A DNA stretch of 64,000 nt from Paenibacillus gyeongsangnamensis (lineage in GTDB: Bacteria > Bacillota > Bacilli > Paenibacillales > NBRC-103111), in contig NZ_JAQAGZ010000022.1 of NCBI RefSeq assembly GCF_027533625.1, forward strand, positions 62,001 to 126,000, read 5' to 3'. This document shows positions 1 to 8,121 of the stretch, piece after piece; positions within the stretch are counted from its first letter, which is position 1; the number at the start of each line of letters is the position of its first letter. A model generated the notes under the pieces. The model made no database searches. It was not told the DNA's origin and worked only from the letters and a program-made list of their open reading frames with translations. The position numbers and the translations under genes are program-made.

Positions 1-780
1 GTGGTGCCGATGTATTTCATCGTTCCGTCCTTCGGATTCGGTTATGAGCGCAAGCCATCCGTGATTGTGGAATCGCTGCTGCTCTGGCCCCAGCAAAATG
101 CGCCGATTCTTGGCGTGGCTTGGTCGCTGACTTATGTGGTGTGGTTTTACCTGATATTTTCGTTGTTTTTCATCATGAAGAGAAGGGCGGCGGCCGCTCT
201 CGTCGTATCGTGGCTGACCCTTATTGTTTTCAACGCTCTGGGCTGGATCCATATGAAAAACAGCGTGCTGATCAACTTTTTGTTCAACGAAGCGAATCTT
301 GAATTTTTCGCAGGCGTCGCGGTAGCATATGCCGTGAAACGCTGGAGAATCGGCGGGCTCTGGTGGATCGCGGCCGGTGCGCTGACGTATCCGCTCCTAT
401 GGATGCTGCGATTGGGCCAGCAGGTGCCGTCCTCCGACCTGCTGTATACACTGGGCTCGGCGCTCTTGCTGGTCGGCGTGGTCACGTGGCAGGCGCAAGA
501 GACCCGCTGGCTGAAGCCCCTGGTCTACTGCGGGAACGCTTCGTATTCCATTTTGCTCGCAAGCTTGCCGATGATGTCCGTCACGTTCAAGCTCGCGCGG
601 GGCGCTCATTTGATCAAATACCTCGGTCCTGCAGCGACAGTGACCTTATGCTTTCTGACCGGCCTGCTGTTATGTCTCCTCGTTTATCGATTTGTCGAGC
701 GGCCGCTCCTGACGACAGTCATGCGGCAGGTGAGCGCCGCGGGCTGGATATCCAGCCGGAAAGCCGTAACCTCTTCGTAG
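1..780 (+). CDS. Acyltransferase 3 family membrane protein, C-terminal part
   Basis: The reading frame is open from the first base, so the gene most likely begins left of the window and these 259 residues are its C-terminal part. The protein is almost entirely hydrophobic, with about seven predicted membrane segments joined by short basic loops. It ends with a YRFVERPL motif followed by a short basic tail, which is typical of the acyltransferase-3 (OafA/YrhL) family. Such proteins move acyl groups (acetyl, succinyl) onto exopolysaccharide, cell-wall polymers or antibiotics at the membrane. The N-terminal catalytic His region of the family is not in view, so the substrate cannot be inferred. 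A rho-independent terminator overlaps the stop codon, so transcription ends here. Confidence 0.7.
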   Translation: MVPMYFIVPSFGFGYERKPSVIVESLLLWPQQNAPILGVAWSLTYVVWFYLIFSLFFIMKRRAAAALVVSWLTLIVFNALGWIHMKNSVLINFLFNEANLEFFAGVAVAYAVKRWRIGGLWWIAAGALTYPLLWMLRLGQQVPSSDLLYTLGSALLLVGVVTWQAQETRWLKPLVYCGNASYSILLASLPMMSVTFKLARGAHLIKYLGPAATVTLCFLTGLLLCLLVYRFVERPLLTTVMRQVSAAGWISSRKAVTSS

Positions 781-793
781 GTTCGGCTTTTTT
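761..793 (+). terminator. Rho-independent terminator of the acyltransferase gene
   Basis: AAGCCGTAACCT pairs with AGGTTCGGCTT (one bulge) around a short CTTCGT loop, followed by a T-run. The stop codon at 778-780 lies inside the hairpin. Confidence 0.8.
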
Positions 794-803
794 GGGTTTT
801 ATG

Positions 804-835
804 AGAATAAAAAATAACGCCCATACGGGCGTTAT
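804..835 (-). terminator. Minus-strand terminator
   Basis: A perfect 9-bp stem (814-822 with 827-835, sequence ATAACGCCC / GGGCGTTAT, 4-base loop) is followed on the minus strand by a long T-rich run (complement of 804-813). It faces the minus-strand nucleoside transporter operon, which ends at 1238 beyond the repeat array, and is the first good terminator after it. Confidence 0.65.
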
Positions 836-903
836 CCGGTAGAGAATACAAGCCGATACCGGTTCATCAAATTCACGCTCTGGTCCCGCGGCAGCATTTA
901 TAA

Positions 904-1200
904 GAACCCAGGCTCACTATGCACTTTTCACAGTGAACCCAGGTTCGTACGAGGCAGCGGTAGTGAGCCTCAAGACTCTACAAGTGAACCTGGGAGTACT
1001 GGTAGCGCCCGGAAGTTCACTACAGCATCTGCGAGCGCTGGCTCCCCCGATTTAGTGAACCGAGCTTCATTACAAGTGAACCTAGGTTCGCTATAATCTT
1101 TCCATCAGCCCATTGCAGCCGGTAGTGAACCTCGGGACTCTACAAGTGAACCTATGAACACTAGTAATGCCCGGTACTTCATTACCGCATCTTCGAGTGC
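904..1200. repeat. GTGAAC-type repeat array 1 (non-coding)
   Basis: This intergenic stretch has no plausible gene. It is built of short copies of AGTGAACC and its complement, some joined as near-perfect palindromes such as AGTGAACCTAGGTTCGCT at 1075-1092. Two longer units repeat with a period of about 162 bp: the block starting near 979 (TACAAGTGAACC, then a GTAGCGCCCGG-like piece, then TTCACTAC) returns at 1141 with substitutions. The same vocabulary recurs at 6110-6716 and 36870-37145. The function is unknown. Confidence 0.75.
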
Positions 1201-1237
1201 CAACTGCCCCACTCCAAACACGGGGCCTTGAAAGGTC

Positions 1238-2200
1238 CTACCGTTTGCCCGGATCGTAGGGCTCGCCTAACGAAGCGGGAGGGTACGCGCGTCCTACGGC
1301 CCCGGCGAGCACTAGAATGGTCAAGATGTACGGCAGCATGTACAGGAATTCCATTGGAATCGACTTCGAAATCTCGAACAGCTGCACGAAGTTTTTGATC
1401 GCTTGCGCGAAGCCGAAAAAAATGGCCGCCCCCAAGACGCCGAACGGGTGCCACTTGCCGAAAATCATGGCGGCCAGCGCAATGAAGCCTTGGCCCGAGA
1501 TCGTATTGTGCGAAAAGTTGCTCGTCGTCGTGAGCGTGATCGTCGCTCCGCCCAGCCCGCCGAGCGCGCCGCTCAGCAGCACACCGATATAGCGGATCCG
1601 GGCAACGGGCACGCCCAGCGTGTCCGCTGCGCCAGGGTGCTCGCCTACCGCACGCAGCCGGAGCCCGAAGGGTGTTTTGAAAAGGACATACCATGTTACC
1701 GCCACCAGAATCCAAGCCAGATACGTCGTCGGATAGGCGCTGAACAGCCCGTAGCCCAGCAGCGGGATGGAGGCCAGACCTGGTATGTTCACATTATGGA
1801 ACACGGTGTTCAACGTTTCCGTTTGTCCGGCGCCGTTAAACAAAATTTTCACCAGATACACTGTTAATCCCGCCGCCAAAAAGTTGATCACCACGCCGCT
1901 GACGACCTGATCCGCCTTGAAGGTGATGGACGCGACGGCATGGATGATGGAGACGAGTATCCCGAACACGACTGCGGCCAGAACCCCGACCCAGGGCGCG
2001 CTGTCCGTCATCCCGGCTTGCTCGGCATAATAGGCGGCCACGGCGGAAGCGAAGGCGCCCGACACCATGAGTCCCTCCAGGCCGATATTGACGACGCCGG
2101 ACCGCTCCGAGAAAATGCCGCCAAGCGCGGTCAATATCAGCGCCGTAGAAAACACAAGCGTCGTATGAATCAGCTCCCCGATAATGCGAAGCACGTCCAT
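1238..2200 (-). CDS. nupQ: Nucleoside ABC transporter permease (NupQ/YufQ type)
   Basis: A 320-residue integral membrane protein of the BPD_transp_2 permease family, which serves BmpA-dependent purine nucleoside importers. It has about eight to ten hydrophobic segments and the family motifs ERSGVVNIGLEGLM near residue 32 and LRAVGEHPGAADTLGV near residue 180. It is the last gene of a four-gene minus-strand operon and starts 4 bases after the stop of the partner permease, with a GGAGGTGG ribosome binding site lying in the end of that gene. The neighbouring permease, ATPase and lipoprotein make the nucleoside importer assignment solid. The exact substrate (guanosine or other nucleosides) is inferred from Bacillus NupNOPQ. 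Confidence 0.88.
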   Translation of the reverse strand: MDVLRIIGELIHTTLVFSTALILTALGGIFSERSGVVNIGLEGLMVSGAFASAVAAYYAEQAGMTDSAPWVGVLAAVVFGILVSIIHAVASITFKADQVVSGVVINFLAAGLTVYLVKILFNGAGQTETLNTVFHNVNIPGLASIPLLGYGLFSAYPTTYLAWILVAVTWYVLFKTPFGLRLRAVGEHPGAADTLGVPVARIRYIGVLLSGALGGLGGATITLTTTSNFSHNTISGQGFIALAAMIFGKWHPFGVLGAAIFFGFAQAIKNFVQLFEISKSIPMEFLYMLPYILTILVLAGAVGRAYPPASLGEPYDPGKR

Positions 2201-2204
2201 GACC

Positions 2205-3281
2205 TTAGGCCACCTCCCCGGATTTGCGCTTCGCCAGGAACGGCTTTAGCAGCCATCGGATAATCCCGTGCGAAGCGACAAAAAAGATCACCGTACCGAT
2301 AATGACGCGTACGATCTCGGGAGGCACATCGGCCCCGAAGCTCATGCCCGCTGAGCCGTAGGTCAGCGTGCCGAACAGCACGGCGGCCAGCACGACGCCC
2401 AGCGGGTGATTGCCTCCGAGCAGCGCCACGGCAATGCCGTCGAAGCCGTAGCCCGGTGAAGAAGCGGCGATCACTTGATAATGAAAGACGCCGAGAATTT
2501 CAAATACGCCCGCCAGACCCGCGAACAAGCCTCCGATGAACATGGCCCGAATGACGTTGCCTCCCACATTCATCCCTGCGTATTCGGCGGCGGACGGACT
2601 GTGCCCGACGGCCCGAAGCTCATAGCCCTGGCGCGTCCGCCAGAGCAGGACATAGAAGACGACCGCCGCCACAATCGCAATCGGAATTCCCCAGTGCAGC
2701 CTCGCATTCCCGAAGAGGGCGCTTAACGTGCGCATACTGACGGAGGCGGTGTCATGAATGAGATAAGAGCGCTGCTGCCCCGGCTGAAGCAAAAAATTCC
2801 CGACAATATAGTTCCCCAAGTACAGCGCGATCCAGTTCAGCATGATCGTCGTAATGACCTCGTTGACGCCGCGCTTCGCTTTTAAATAACCGGCGATTGC
2901 TCCCCAAAGGCCCCCGAGGACGGCGCCGACTACAACAGCCAGCGGCGCATGAATCCAGAAGGGGAGGCTCAGCTTGATGCCGATCCAGGATGCCCCCGTC
3001 ATGCCCATCACGAACTGGCCTTCCCCGCCGATATTGAACAGTCCCGTGCGAAAAGCGAACGCCACCGACAGACCGGTCAGCACGAGCGGCGTAATCTCGC
3101 GGATCGTCTCGCCGAGGTTATAGGGATCGCCGACGACCTTCTGCACAAGTGAAGCGTAGGCCGTCAGCGGATCGTAGCCGCCGATCATCATGATGACCGC
3201 GCCGACCAGGAGGCCGAGCACGATCGCGACCAGCGGCACGAGGACCGAATCTTTAACGAGAACGCGGGATGTCTTGGTCAC
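2205..3281 (-). CDS. nupP: Nucleoside ABC transporter permease (NupP/YufP type)
   Basis: A permease of about 358 residues, the second membrane subunit of the nucleoside importer. It shows roughly nine hydrophobic segments, the RTGLFNIGGEGQF motif that follows an early transmembrane helix, and the later LRAVGHSPSAAEYAG motif, both characteristic of BPD_transp_2 permeases. I chose the GTG at 3281 because an AGGAGG lies 8 bases upstream; an in-frame GTG at 3290 overlaps that site itself. The gene overlaps the 3' end of the ATPase gene by about 29 bp, which implies translational coupling. It forms the heterodimeric channel with the product of the next gene. Confidence 0.88.
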   Translation of the reverse strand: MTKTSRVLVKDSVLVPLVAIVLGLLVGAVIMMIGGYDPLTAYASLVQKVVGDPYNLGETIREITPLVLTGLSVAFAFRTGLFNIGGEGQFVMGMTGASWIGIKLSLPFWIHAPLAVVVGAVLGGLWGAIAGYLKAKRGVNEVITTIMLNWIALYLGNYIVGNFLLQPGQQRSYLIHDTASVSMRTLSALFGNARLHWGIPIAIVAAVVFYVLLWRTRQGYELRAVGHSPSAAEYAGMNVGGNVIRAMFIGGLFAGLAGVFEILGVFHYQVIAASSPGYGFDGIAVALLGGNHPLGVVLAAVLFGTLTYGSAGMSFGADVPPEIVRVIIGTVIFFVASHGIIRWLLKPFLAKRKSGEVA

Positions 3282-4824
3282 GCGCGTCACCTCCTGCTTC
3301 TGTGGTAGCCCCGGCGGCCGTCCCGGAGCCGGACATCATAAGCCCCAGCTCCCGGTCCGTCGTCGTAGCCGGGTCGGCGAAGCCCACAATCCGGCCTTCA
3401 TAGATAACGGCGATCCTGTCGGACAGCTGGAGAATCTCGTCCAGTTCCAGAGAGACGAGCAGCACAGCCTTTCCTTTGTCGCGCTGCTCCAGCAGCCGCT
3501 TGTGAATGAATTCGATCGCCCCGACATCGAGCCCCCGCGTCGGTTGAGCGGCAATCAGGAGGTCGGGATCCTGGTCGACCTCCCGTGCGATGATCGCCTT
3601 CTGCTGATTGCCTCCGGACAAAGCCCGGGCAGGGGTATGCGTCCCCGGCGTCCGTACGTCGAACTCGCCGATCAGCCGCTGCGCCTGCTTGTCGATCGCG
3701 GCGTAATCCAGAAAGCCGCCGCGATTGTAGGCGGGCTTATAATACGATTTGAGCACCAGATTCTCGCTCATGGAGAAATCGAGCACCAGACCGCGCTTAT
3801 GCCGGTCTTCGGGAATATGCGCGACACCGCGCTCGGCAATCGGACGCGGGGCGGCACCCGCGATATCCTCGCCGTTCAGCCGGATGCGGCCGCTGTCCAC
3901 GCCGCGCAGTCCCGTGACGGCCTCGATCAGCTCGCTCTGCCCGTTGCCGTCGACGCCGGCGAGGCCGAGAATTTCGCCGCCCCGCACCTCGAGCGTTACG
4001 CCGCTGAGCGCGAGTACATCGCCGGTCCCGCGGGCGGTTACGCCTTCGAGGGCGAGGACGGCCTTGCCCGGTGAAGCCGGCCTCTTGTCCAGACGGAAGG
4101 TGACCTGACGTCCAACCATTTTGGCCGCGAGCTCATCGGGATTGGTCTCCTTGACGTTCAGCGTATCGATCACTTGGCCGCGCCGAATGACCGTCACCCG
4201 GTCCGCAATCGCCATAATTTCCTTCAGCTTATGCGTGATGAGAATGATCGACTTCCCCTCGGCCGTCAGCTTGCGGAGAATCTCCATCAGTTCATGGATT
4301 TCCTGCGGGGTGAGCACCGCGGTTGGCTCGTCGAAAATGAGGATATCAGCCCCTCGGTACAGCGTCTTCAGAATTTCCACACGCTGCTGCATACCGACGG
4401 AAATGTCGCGGACCCTGGCCCGCGGGTCGACCCTCAGACCGTACCGGGCCGACAGCTCGGCAACCTGCTTCTCCGCCTTCGCATAATCCATGCCGAGCCG
4501 CTGCTTCGGCTCCATCCCAAGAATGATGTTCTCGGTCACGGTAAACGGTTGGACGAGCTTGAAATGCTGGTGCACCATGCCGAGCCCGAGCCGGATCGCC
4601 GTCTTAGGGCCCGAGATCTCGACACGCTCGCCGTTGACGTGAATCTCGCCTTCATCCGGTTGATACAGCCCGAACAAGATGTTCATCAGCGTTGATTTGC
4701 CTGCGCCGTTCTCTCCGAGAAGAGCGAGAATTTCGCCCTGCCGCAGCGTCAGGCTGATCCGGTCGTTGGCCACTATGCCGGGAAAACGCTTTGTAATGCC
4801 GCGCATTTCCACCCTGTTGGTCAT
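3253..4824 (-). CDS. nupO: Nucleoside ABC transporter ATP-binding protein, double domain (NupO/YufO type)
   Basis: A 523-residue protein with two fused ABC ATPase domains, the arrangement of sugar and nucleoside importers (RbsA/MglA/YufO). The first domain has an intact Walker A (GENGAGKST, about residues 37-45), a signature near SVGMQQR and Walker B LIFDEPTAVL. The second has a degenerate Walker A (GVDGNGQSE), a good LSGGNQQK signature and an altered Walker B ending in AAQPTRGLD, so ATP hydrolysis is probably asymmetric, as is usual in this family. Its ATG overlaps the TGA of the lipoprotein gene (ATGA). It energises purine nucleoside uptake at the inner face of the membrane. Confidence 0.92.
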   Translation of the reverse strand: MTNRVEMRGITKRFPGIVANDRISLTLRQGEILALLGENGAGKSTLMNILFGLYQPDEGEIHVNGERVEISGPKTAIRLGLGMVHQHFKLVQPFTVTENIILGMEPKQRLGMDYAKAEKQVAELSARYGLRVDPRARVRDISVGMQQRVEILKTLYRGADILIFDEPTAVLTPQEIHELMEILRKLTAEGKSIILITHKLKEIMAIADRVTVIRRGQVIDTLNVKETNPDELAAKMVGRQVTFRLDKRPASPGKAVLALEGVTARGTGDVLALSGVTLEVRGGEILGLAGVDGNGQSELIEAVTGLRGVDSGRIRLNGEDIAGAAPRPIAERGVAHIPEDRHKRGLVLDFSMSENLVLKSYYKPAYNRGGFLDYAAIDKQAQRLIGEFDVRTPGTHTPARALSGGNQQKAIIAREVDQDPDLLIAAQPTRGLDVGAIEFIHKRLLEQRDKGKAVLLVSLELDEILQLSDRIAVIYEGRIVGFADPATTTDRELGLMMSGSGTAAGATTEAGGDARDQDIPRSR

Positions 4825-5867
4825 TTTTCAGGAACCCTGATGTCGCCTTTGATAATCTTTTGTTTATAGTCATCGACTTTCGCAAGCACGTCGGCAGGAA
4901 CGTTCTTCTTGGAGGTGTCCGGCAGACCGACCCCGTCGTCCTTCAGGCCGAGCACCTGGGTTTTGCCGCCGGTAAACTTGCCGTTAATGACGTCTTGCGA
5001 AATTTTATAGACGGCATTGTCCACCCGCTTGACCATGGAAGTTAGCGTCACCTCGTCGCCGAATACGAGCGATTGGTCTTGGTCTACGCCGATGACCCAG
5101 ACTTTTTTGCCGGTCTTCAGCCGGTCCTTCGCCTCGTTGAACACCCCGTTGCCGGTCGCCCCCGCCGCATGGAATACGATGTCCGCTCCGTCGTTATAGA
5201 TCGTTGCCGCAGCTGCCTTGCCCAGGTCGGGCTTATCGAAAGCGCCGGTGTAGTTGATCGTCACCTTGGCATTCGGATTCACCGCGGCGACGCCCGCCTT
5301 GAAGCCGGCCTCGAACCGTTTAATGACGGGGATGTCGATGCCGCCGACGAAACCGATTTTGTTCGATTTGGTCATCGAGCCCGCTACCACGCCGACAAGG
5401 AACGACCCCTCGTTCTCTGCAAAAGTAACCGACTCCACGTTCGGAGCATCCACTACGTTGTCGATGATGGCGAGCTTGGCGTCCTTGTTCTGATCCGCCA
5501 CCGTCTTCACCGCGTCGCCCATCATGAAGCCGATACCCCAGGTGAGGTTGTAGTTGCTTTTGACTAGCTGATTGATGTTCGGTATATAATCGGCGTCGCT
5601 TTTGCTTTGCAAATATTTCACCTTGGCACCGGTATCCTTCTCGAGCTTCTGCAAACCCGCCCAAGAGCTCTGGTTGAACGAGTTGTCATTCACGCCCCCG
5701 ACGTCGGTCACCATGCCGATATTGAATTTGGCCGCAGCCTGATTGCCGGCGCCGCCCGCTGCCGGAGTTTTGCCTGCTCCCGTATCCGCCGGTTTCTTGG
5801 CGCAGCCGCTAAACGTCAATGAGGCGGCCAGCAAGCCGACCGCAATGACTGAGATCCCTTTTTTCAT
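4821..5867 (-). CDS. nupN: BmpA-family nucleoside-binding lipoprotein (NupN/YufN type)
   Basis: The substrate-binding component of the importer and first gene of the operon. The start at 5867 gives MKKGISVIAVG, then a hydrophobic stretch and an LTFSGC lipobox, so the protein is lipid-anchored outside the membrane. The mature part follows the BMP / PnrA fold: GMVTDVGGVNDNSFNQSSW near the N-terminus and later GFVGGIDIPVIKRFEAGF. The family binds purine nucleosides. A GTG codon 12 bases upstream is less likely as start because it overlaps the GGAGAG ribosome binding site. I saw no purine riboswitch core in the 190 bp upstream. Regulation could instead be through CodY as in Bacillus, but no clear box was visible. 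Confidence 0.9.
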   Translation of the reverse strand: MKKGISVIAVGLLAASLTFSGCAKKPADTGAGKTPAAGGAGNQAAAKFNIGMVTDVGGVNDNSFNQSSWAGLQKLEKDTGAKVKYLQSKSDADYIPNINQLVKSNYNLTWGIGFMMGDAVKTVADQNKDAKLAIIDNVVDAPNVESVTFAENEGSFLVGVVAGSMTKSNKIGFVGGIDIPVIKRFEAGFKAGVAAVNPNAKVTINYTGAFDKPDLGKAAAATIYNDGADIVFHAAGATGNGVFNEAKDRLKTGKKVWVIGVDQDQSLVFGDEVTLTSMVKRVDNAVYKISQDVINGKFTGGKTQVLGLKDDGVGLPDTSKKNVPADVLAKVDDYKQKIIKGDIRVPEK

Positions 5868-6061
5868 CCCACTTGTCACTCTCCGTTTCGTAAAATGAAA
5901 TTACCGTACCGCCGACTTGCCCGGATATGCAGTGCGCCGAAGCTGAGGAATGCTGCGCGGGTGTCGGCGCTGCCGAAATTGCGCTGTTTAGCTGCTTTTA
6001 GCAGAGGTAGTATTCACCGCTCCTTGACGCTTTATGCCAATATTGGGAAAGGGCAGGTCAT

Positions 6062-6095
6062 CTAAAAAAATTAGCCCGGGGGGCGCCCCCGGGCT
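6062..6095 (-). terminator. Minus-strand terminator upstream of the nucleoside operon
   Basis: A perfect 10-bp GC stem (AGCCCGGGGG at 6073-6082 with CCCCCGGGCT at 6086-6095) is followed on the minus strand by AATTTTTTT. It would stop read-through coming from dps through the repeat array before the nucleoside operon begins. Confidence 0.75.
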
Positions 6096-6109
6096 TTAGA
6101 AAGTTGGAA

Positions 6110-6716
6110 CCTCGCTACTGGAGTGTCGGCCATATCGTTTCGGGGCGGTAGTGAACCACCGAGTACATTGAGCGAACCTGACCGAGTACAACGACTCGAG
6201 CGAACCTAGGCTCAATAGTAGCGCCCAGAGGTTCATTATCGTTTGCGAAACGGCAGACAGCCAGGTTCTAGTGAACCTCGATTCATTACAAAGGAACCTA
6301 GCTTCACTACCGGAGTGCCGGCCATGCGTTATGGGGCGGTAATGAACCTTCGAGTACATCGAGCGAACCTAAGCTCACTAGTAGCGCCTGGAGGATCACT
6401 ATCGTCTGCGAAACGGCGGACAGCCAAGTTCTAGTGAACTTCGGTTCATTACAAAGGAACCTAGCTTCATTACCGGAGTGCCGACCATTCGTTGCGGGGC
6501 GGTAATGAACCTCCGGGTACATCGAGCGAACCTAGGCTCACTAGTAGCGCCCGATGGTTCACTATCGCCTGCGAAACGGCCGATAGCCTGTCCCAAGTGA
6601 ACCTAGGCTCACTAGTAGCGCCCGGAGGTTCACTACCGCCCGCAAACGGCCGACAGCCAGGCTAAGAAAGCCTCGGTTCCTACTTAGGAACCTGCCTTCT
6701 CTCGAGCCTGGCTGTC
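6110..6716. repeat. GTGAAC-type repeat array 2, tandem units plus terminal cruciform
   Basis: Non-coding array between the nucleoside operon and dps. Units begin with GGGGCGGTARTGAACC at about 6142, 6333 and 6496 (spacing 191 and 163 bp) and share the order: TACATYGAGCGAACCTAGG, CTCACTAGTAGCGCC, GGTTCACTATCG, GCGAAACGG and ACAGCCAGGTTCTAGTGAAC. A palindrome AGTGAACCTAGGCTCACT lies at 6596-6613. The array ends in a long inverted repeat: GACAGCCAGGCT (6652-6663) pairs perfectly with AGCCTGGCTGTC (6705-6716) and encloses a second palindrome, GGTTCCTACTTAGGAACC. Minus-strand reading frames here are repeat artefacts. From 6750 to 6834 follows a degenerate CTACCC / CCACTACTCGTCA simple repeat. Confidence 0.8.
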
Positions 6717-6834
6717 GCCATAAAGGTGCCTGGTCGGAGTGAACCAGGGGGGCCCGCTACCCGCTACCCACTACTCGTCACTCGCTACGCGTGGTCCACT
6801 ATCCACTACTCGTCACCTACTACCCGCCAACTGC

Positions 6835-7302
6835 TTACTTACTAATGTAAGAGCGGAGCATCCATACATGTTTCTCCAGCGCGGTGCGGATCTTGAGCAA
6901 CATGTCGCAGGTGCCGTCGTCGCCGCGGCTTTCCGCGGCATTCATGGTTTCGCCTATCTCGTCGATGACGGTGGTGAAGTCCCGGATGACCTCTTTCACC
7001 ATCTCCTCGGCGGACGCCAGCGGCTGCATCTCCTGAATGGAGGTGGCCTCCAAATACTCCTTCATCGTGGACAACGGTTCGCCGTCGAGTGTCAGAATCC
7101 GTTCCGCAAGCTCGTCGAAGTATAGATCGGCTTCTTTATACAATTCCTCGAATTTGATATGGAGATCGTAGAAGCCGGGGCCTTTTACATAAAAATGATG
7201 CTGGTGCAGCTTTATGTAAAGCACGGCCCAGTTGGCGACTTGCCGGTTCAAAAGCTCGGTCAACGTTTGTTCCAGGTCTTTCTTGACGGTTTTCGTAGCC
7301 AT
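6835..7302 (-). CDS. dps: Dps-family ferritin-like DNA protection protein
   Basis: 155 residues from the ATG at 7302, which has GGGGAGG 8 bases upstream; the frame stays open for 26 more codons upstream but without a ribosome site. The sequence matches Dps: QVANWAVLYIKLHQHHFYVKG with the ferroxidase histidines, then FYDLHIKFEELYKEADLYFDELAERI with the acidic ligands, and a C-terminal helix. Dps dodecamers oxidise and store iron and shield DNA from oxidative damage. A sigma-B-like promoter lies about 210 bp upstream (7509-7535), fitting the known stress control of dps, and the sigB operon is close by on the other strand. No terminator is seen directly downstream; the repeat array follows. Confidence 0.93.
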   Translation of the reverse strand: MATKTVKKDLEQTLTELLNRQVANWAVLYIKLHQHHFYVKGPGFYDLHIKFEELYKEADLYFDELAERILTLDGEPLSTMKEYLEATSIQEMQPLASAEEMVKEVIRDFTTVIDEIGETMNAAESRGDDGTCDMLLKIRTALEKHVWMLRSYISK

Positions 7303-7508
7303 CGTCGATTCCTCCCCAAATAATAGGCTGTACTCATTACTCATTTGCTCATTAGACGAAGTAGCACTCAGAGGTTGCACTCAATTGGAAGCCAGCACAA
7401 TCGGATGTCGGCCCAATCCTCATGTCTGATGCAGACGGCCCGACGTCAGGTATGGTACCGTTCAGGCCGTCCGCTGAGCAACAGGCTTCGCCGCCTGCTT
7501 GTCTTTTC

Positions 7509-7535
7509 TTACCCCGCCCCAGAACGGCTTGAAAC
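7509..7535 (-). promoter_or_regulatory. Sigma-B-type promoter for dps
   Basis: On the minus strand GTTTCA (7535-7530) is separated by 15 bases from GGGTAA (7514-7509). This matches the sigma-B pattern GTTTAA-N12-15-GGGTAT. The bases after the -10 (GAAAAGACAAGCA) resemble those after the glsB promoter at 24796. The inferred 5' leader is about 200 bases. Confidence 0.6.
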
Positions 7536-7561
7536 ATCGGGCAGGGGAGCCGGATCCGGGA

Positions 7562-7587
7562 GTTTCAAGCTCGTCCTCCCGTGGTAA
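7562..7587 (+). promoter_or_regulatory. Sigma-B-type promoter for the DUF948 gene
   Basis: GTTTCA (7562-7567), 14-base spacer, TGGTAA (7582-7587), one mismatch from GGGTAA. It lies 42 bases before the start codon at 7630 and back to back with the dps promoter. Confidence 0.5.
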
Positions 7588-7629
7588 TAGAGTGGCATCT
7601 GACGCACAACAATAGAAAGGGTGAACGGG

Positions 7630-8121
7630 ATGATCATTGAAATCAGCGTGGCTGTGGTGGCGATCGCTTTTGTCGCGCTCGTCATTTTCCTGATTCAAAC
7701 CTTGCGCAATGTATCCGAGCTGCTCGCGCAGACAAACGTTACGATGAAGGAGTTGCAGACGCAAATGAACGGCATCAGCGCGGAAGCGACCGAGCTGCTG
7801 CGCCATACTAATGAAGTGACGGTGGACGTGCGCAATAAGCTGCATTCGCTGGATCCGGCCGTCCATTCGATCAAGCACATCGGCGATGCCGTCTCCGAGG
7901 TGACGTCTTCCTTCAAGCAAGCCTCGGCTACTGTAGCCGACACGATCCACACGCAGGTCGAGCACAGCAAGCTGCTGAAGGACGGCGCAGCGGCCGGACT
8001 GATCCAGGCGGTGCCGATTGCGGTGGGGCTGTGGGAGCGATTCCGCGGCAAAAAAATAAGCCCGCTGTTTCAACCTACAGCTGACAGGTTAAATACACCT
8101 AACGGCCGAACCGGGCGTTAG
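7630..8121 (+). CDS. DUF948 (YtxG-like) membrane-anchored stress protein
   Basis: 163 residues from ATG 7630, with AAAGGGTG as ribosome site; a GTG three codons upstream lies inside that site. One N-terminal transmembrane helix (about residues 3-22) is followed by a long amphipathic, coiled-coil-like region (LRNVSELLAQTNVTMKELQ onward), as in DUF948 / YtxG proteins. In Bacillus ytxG sits with ytxH in a general stress operon. Here a YtxH-family gene is present at 24 kb instead. The biochemical role is unknown. The sigma-B-type promoter directly upstream and the rsbVW-sigB genes downstream suggest general stress induction. Confidence 0.8.
   Translation: MIIEISVAVVAIAFVALVIFLIQTLRNVSELLAQTNVTMKELQTQMNGISAEATELLRHTNEVTVDVRNKLHSLDPAVHSIKHIGDAVSEVTSSFKQASATVADTIHTQVEHSKLLKDGAAAGLIQAVPIAVGLWERFRGKKISPLFQPTADRLNTPNGRTGR
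8067..8092 (+). promoter_or_regulatory. Possible sigma-B-type promoter for rsbV-rsbW-sigB
   Basis: GTTTCA (8067-8072), 14-base spacer, GGTTAA (8087-8092), one base off GGGTAA. It lies inside the 3' end of the DUF948 gene and 450 bp before rsbV. Autoregulation of the sigB operon is known in Bacillus. Here it is only a sequence match. Confidence 0.35.

Noticed and set aside
5880..6060. Purine riboswitch before the nucleoside operon
   Set aside because: The conserved purine-riboswitch core and its three-way junction pairing could not be found in the 190 bp upstream.
6110..6716. CRISPR-like array or coding minus-strand frames in the repeat array
   Set aside because: Unit spacing is 163-191 bp, units are diverged along their full length, there is no constant repeat with variable spacers and no cas gene nearby. 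The open frames just mirror the repeats.
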